DNA from: Rhodococcus sp. (in: high G+C Gram-positive bacteria)
Lineage (GTDB): Bacteria > Actinomycetota > Actinomycetes > Mycobacteriales > Mycobacteriaceae
Length of the DNA: 8,881 nt
Direction of reading: 5' to 3'
Assembly (NCBI GenBank): GCA_012515885.1
Contig: JAAYXN010000446.1
Span: 1-8,881, forward strand
Shown here: in pieces, positions 6,855-8,881 of the stretch
Layout of the letters: every line of letters begins with the position of its first letter
Position numbering within the stretch: the first letter of the stretch is position 1
Notes under the pieces: model-generated
What the model saw: the letters and a program-made list of their open reading frames with translations, nothing else
What the model was told of the DNA's origin: nothing
Databases searched by the model: none
Position numbers and translations under genes: made by a program

Positions 6855-7216
6855 ACGGGCCTCATCCAGCTGGTTGGTCCAGCTTCTTCTTCATCCCAGG
6901 CGTACTGGGCGTCGGCGACTTCAGCGCGGGTCGGCAGACCGAGTCCGTCGAGAACCGCTTTCGGTACGCCACTTTCGGCCAGTTGTTCGCGGCGCCGAGC
7001 GCCCGCTTCCATGGCGGACCGCTGGCACAGCTTCAAGATTTCGTCGGCGAGACGTTGCCCGCCGTAGCGCAGTTCGCGCTGCTCGATTAGAAGACCGATG
7101 GGCAGTCCGTACTCGGTGGTGCGGACGGTGATCGTCCCGGATCGGTTGGCTGTCGCCGCGGCGGCGGTGCCGTCCGGCTGCGGTGGTGGCGATGCGGGAA
7201 ACATGCTTCCAGTCAT
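6851..7216 (-). CDS. Small cluster protein with a YbaB-like core, function unknown
   Basis: A 121-residue protein, not firmly recognised. Seen: a flexible Pro/Ala-rich N-terminus (1-26), a beta segment GTITVRTTEYGLPIGLLI (27-44), a long basic helix about 52-82 (LADEILKLCQRSAMEAGARRREQLAE), then a short acidic tail containing YAWDEEE. The G-[LV]-P turn between strands followed by a long helix resembles the second half of the YbaB/EspL fold, suggesting it pairs with the overlapping downstream gene; this is inference. The start at 7216 has a GAGAGAAG stretch upstream; an internal ATG at 7204 is an alternative. Upstream lies the 123-nt spacer with tandem hairpins, so separate transcription or attenuation from the peptidase gene is possible. 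Confidence 0.75.
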   Translation of the reverse strand: MTGSMFPASPPPQPDGTAAAATANRSGTITVRTTEYGLPIGLLIEQRELRYGGQRLADEILKLCQRSAMEAGARRREQLAESGVPKAVLDGLGLPTRAEVADAQYAWDEEEAGPTSWMRPV

Positions 7217-7278
7217 TTCTTGAGTGCTTCTCTCGCTACTAGCGGGGTTTTGGTAACGCTGCGGGGTTCAGTAATTGG
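7217..7278. repeat. Spacer with GCGGGGTT direct repeats and a CGCTACTAGCG dyad
   Basis: Between the tandem repeat and the 121-residue gene. GCGGGGTT occurs at 7242-7249 and 7261-7268. CGCTA-C-TAGCG at 7234-7244 is a perfect 5-bp-arm dyad 18 nt before the ATG at 7216. On the minus-strand transcript it lies near the ribosome-binding area, so it could modulate initiation. No convincing promoter was found here. Confidence 0.35.
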
Positions 7279-7352
7279 GAGTAGGGACTACTCGGTAGGA
7301 ATGAGAGTAGGGACTACTCGGTAGGAATGAGAGTAGGGACTACTCGGTAGGA
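7279..7352. repeat. 26-bp tandem repeat, three copies, each with a perfect hairpin
   Basis: Copies start at 7279, 7305 and 7331 with a period of exactly 26 bp; the first two are full length and identical, the third matches for 22 bases. Each copy begins with GAGTAG-GGA-CTACTC, a perfect 6-bp inverted repeat around a 3-base loop, followed by GGTAGGAATGA. The gene-proximal copy (7331-7352) contains the last codons and TAG stop of the peptidase gene, so the other two look like duplications of that gene's 3' end. No T-run follows the stems on either strand, so they are not standard intrinsic terminators. Copy number outside the stop does not alter the protein. Confidence 0.9.
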
Positions 7353-8473
7353 CGGTAGTAGCCCATGAATGCCATGCCGCTATTGGTGGTCCGCATGGGG
7401 CCAACCTGTACCGGGTCACCGGCTTCAACAAGTTGACCGTTGCCCAATGCCATAGCGACATGACCGTCCCACACCAAGAGGTCGCCGGCCATGACATCAC
7501 CAGCAGCGATGGAGGTGCCGACGTTCTGTTCCTGCGCCAAACGGGGAATACCCACTCCGGCTTCCCCGTACGCCCACTGGGTTAGGCCACTGCAATCGAG
7601 CCCCTGTCCCGGTGAGGTGCCGCCCCATACGTAAGGGACGCCCTGCTGGGTGAGTGCATTGCGGACGGCGTCAGCGGCGGCCTGGTTGGGTGCGACAGTG
7701 GTGGAGCCGTCGGGCAACACGATTTCGACGCCCTCGCCGGTCGACTTTCCTGTCTGCTGCGAGCGTGAGGCGTTGGTGGCGCCAGTTGAATCGCTGCCGC
7801 GTGAACCACCCGAAATGGAGGAGGGGCTAAACAGGCTCGAAGCCAGGCCGCTGGCGTTGGAAGCCACGGCTGATGCTGCCTTGGTTGCGGTTGCTTGCCC
7901 CGCCGATGCGGCCGAGGTCGCTGATGCGGCGGCGGTCGATGCCGGTGCGCCACCTGAAGGCTTTTCCGGGGTGTCTTCGGGGTTGAGCCCGGCCATTTTC
8001 GCCGTGTGTTGTTCAAGTTCGGCGCGGACGCGGGTGACAACTGCCGTGGCCTGGTTGAGGTGTTCTAGGGCTGAGGAGATGAGCATGGCGATACCGGCGG
8101 GGCTAAAGAGAACCGGTGCGGCGGACGCTGCGAAGGACAGGAAGGACTGCAGGATTCCTTCCAGCTCGCGCATGCCCTTGTTGACGATCTCAGCTGCTTC
8201 GTCGACGACGGCTGCGATTTCGTTGCCGCGGTCGGAAATGCGGTTGGTGGATCGCTGGGCTTCTTCGGTCTTTACGATCGCGGCGGTTCCGCCAGTACCG
8301 CTCCACTCGCCGTAGATGCCGGCGATTCCGGAGCGTCCTGTGGAGTGGACCATTTCCAGGGTGGACGACGCTGTGCGGAGTGCATCCGATGGTCCGCCGC
8401 TGGGAGTCACACCGGATCCGAAGATGCCGATGAGATCGGTGATCGGGCGGGCGAGAAGGTCAATAGGAATCAT
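7340..8473 (-). CDS. NlpC/P60 (C40) cell-wall peptidase with WxG-type N-terminal domain, likely type VII substrate
   Basis: A 377-residue probable peptidoglycan endopeptidase. Three parts are visible. Residues 1-165 are helical, with GEWSG at 55-59 (a WxG-type turn) and a hydrophobic stretch at about 107-135. Residues 166-248 are a low-complexity Ala/Ser/Thr/Gly linker. Residues 265-377 form the NlpC/P60 domain with Cys294 in LDCSGL, His338 in DGHVAM and Glu350 in LVEAGD, matching the Cys-His-Glu triad of the RipA type. There is no N-terminal signal peptide, so export would have to follow another route. The WxG domain and the upstream EspC-like gene, overlapping by one base (TGATG), point to an ESX system, as for the EspC/EspA pair. 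AGGGG lies 7 nt before the ATG. The 3' end lies in the tandem repeat. Catalytic class is secure; the secretion route is inferred. Confidence 0.9.
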   Translation of the reverse strand: MIPIDLLARPITDLIGIFGSGVTPSGGPSDALRTASSTLEMVHSTGRSGIAGIYGEWSGTGGTAAIVKTEEAQRSTNRISDRGNEIAAVVDEAAEIVNKGMRELEGILQSFLSFAASAAPVLFSPAGIAMLISSALEHLNQATAVVTRVRAELEQHTAKMAGLNPEDTPEKPSGGAPASTAAASATSAASAGQATATKAASAVASNASGLASSLFSPSSISGGSRGSDSTGATNASRSQQTGKSTGEGVEIVLPDGSTTVAPNQAAADAVRNALTQQGVPYVWGGTSPGQGLDCSGLTQWAYGEAGVGIPRLAQEQNVGTSIAAGDVMAGDLLVWDGHVAMALGNGQLVEAGDPVQVGPMRTTNSGMAFMGYYRPTE

Positions 8474-8793
8474 CAGACAACCCCTGATCCTGCGGAGTTC
8501 AGAGCAGCAGCATTGCTTTCGTCGGAGCTGCTGTATGCGGCCCCGGCGGCAACCGTTGCGGAGCTGATTCCAGTGAGAACACCGGAGAGCTTTTCGATAG
8601 AAGCTAGGTGCGCGGTGTGCACCGCAGTAAAGGCCGCAAGGAAGTCGCCGCCGATAATCCCAAACACGGGCGCAAGCATCGCCGGGCTGGACGCGGCCGC
8701 AGTGACGGCAGCAGCCTGTAGTTCGGCAGCCATGGACGCTGTAGTTGCGCCGAATGCCGCGATGCTCGCGGTATTGGCCTCAAGATTTTCCAT
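8473..8793 (-). CDS. EspC-like type VII secretion protein
   Basis: A 106-residue, alanine-rich, two-helix protein resembling mycobacterial EspC (103 residues). Seen: N-terminus MENLEANTASIAAFG, a first helix to about residue 35, a Gly/Phe turn FGIIGGDF at 44-51, a second helix containing TAHLASIEKLSGVL (60-73), and YSSSD at 87-91, which fits the YxxxD/E export motif of ESX substrates. EspC has the comparable TAHNAL...YSEAD. The frame is open to an ATG at 8847, but 8793 is chosen because GAGGGGG at 8800-8806 is correctly spaced for it, while it abuts the ATG at 8799, and because the length then matches EspC. First gene of the cluster; its stop overlaps the peptidase start. Likely the secretion partner of that peptidase (inference). 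Confidence 0.8.
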   Translation of the reverse strand: MENLEANTASIAAFGATTASMAAELQAAAVTAAASSPAMLAPVFGIIGGDFLAAFTAVHTAHLASIEKLSGVLTGISSATVAAGAAYSSSDESNAAALNSAGSGVV

Positions 8794-8854
8794 CGTCATC
8801 CCCCTCAACCGGGTCGTGCCGCAGTGGTACCTGCGCGTACGGGACACTGTATTG

Positions 8855-8880
8855 GACGCACACCGACGGGAACTGGTTCC
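8855..8880 (-). promoter_or_regulatory. Possible ECF (SigM-type) promoter for the EspC-like cluster
   Basis: On the minus strand GGAAC (8880-8876) and CGTC (8858-8855) are 17 bases apart. This resembles the ECF-sigma pattern reported for M. tuberculosis SigM (GGAAC, 16-18 nt, CGTCR), which controls small ESX genes; the final purine is not matched. Initiation would be near 8846, about 50 nt before the ATG. Short motifs like this occur by chance, so this is tentative. Confidence 0.3.
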
Positions 8881-8881
8881 C
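8868..8881. promoter_or_regulatory. Perfect dyad GGGAAC-TG-GTTCCC at right edge
   Basis: A 14-bp inverted repeat with 6-bp arms, about 75 bp ahead of the EspC-like start. It may continue past the window edge. It overlaps the GGAAC of the possible ECF promoter, so it may be an operator or simply include that -35 element. Confidence 0.4.

Noticed and set aside
7279..7352. CRISPR-like array
   Set aside because: The units are directly contiguous 26-mers with no unique spacers and no cas genes nearby.
7650..8315. 221-residue open frame on the plus strand
   Set aside because: Antisense to the peptidase gene, including its low-complexity Ala/Ser linker; no ribosome-binding site or motif.
8794..8847. 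Longer N-terminus for the EspC-like gene
   Set aside because: It would add an Arg/Cys-rich stretch, make the protein longer than EspC, and ignore the well-placed GAGGGGG before the ATG at 8793.

Overview
The window reads as chromosomal DNA of a high-GC actinobacterium of the order Mycobacteriales (Corynebacteriales). This rests on the divergent pair sdhCDA / cdd-deoA-add, which matches the layout around Rv3311-Rv3318 of Mycobacterium tuberculosis as I remember it. It is also supported by a type VII secretion (ESX/Esp-like) gene cluster typical of this order. I cannot fix the genus.

Left part (1-2154, minus strand): the succinate dehydrogenase operon, transcribed leftwards as sdhC-sdhD-sdhA. 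The genes are tightly packed (1-nt overlap, then a 15-nt gap). sdhA runs off the left edge, and sdhB would be expected beyond it. A 266-bp divergent control region (2155-2420) holds several symmetric sequence elements. From it the pyrimidine/purine nucleoside salvage operon cdd-deoA-add runs rightwards (2421-5235). It encodes cytidine deaminase, thymidine phosphorylase and adenosine deaminase, with an 8-nt overlap and a 21-nt gap.

Right part (5245-8881, minus strand): a conserved acidic protein of the Rv3311 type converges on add with only 9 nt between them and appears to have its own promoter. To its right is a four-gene leftward cluster. In transcription order it encodes an EspC-like small type VII secretion protein with a YxxxD motif, an NlpC/P60 cell-wall peptidase with a WxG-type helical N-terminal domain and no signal peptide, and two short proteins that look like the YbaB/EbfC (EspL-like) fold. 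None of the ESX membrane machinery is present here. The cluster looks like a stand-alone secreted-effector module that would depend on an ESX apparatus encoded elsewhere.

The most unusual DNA structure is a 26-bp tandem repeat (three copies, 7279-7352). Each copy contains a perfect 6-bp-stem hairpin. The gene-proximal copy contains the stop codon of the peptidase gene. At the extreme right edge there is a perfect dyad, and a GGAAC-N17-CGTC arrangement resembling an extracytoplasmic-function (SigM-type) sigma promoter lies ahead of the EspC-like gene.
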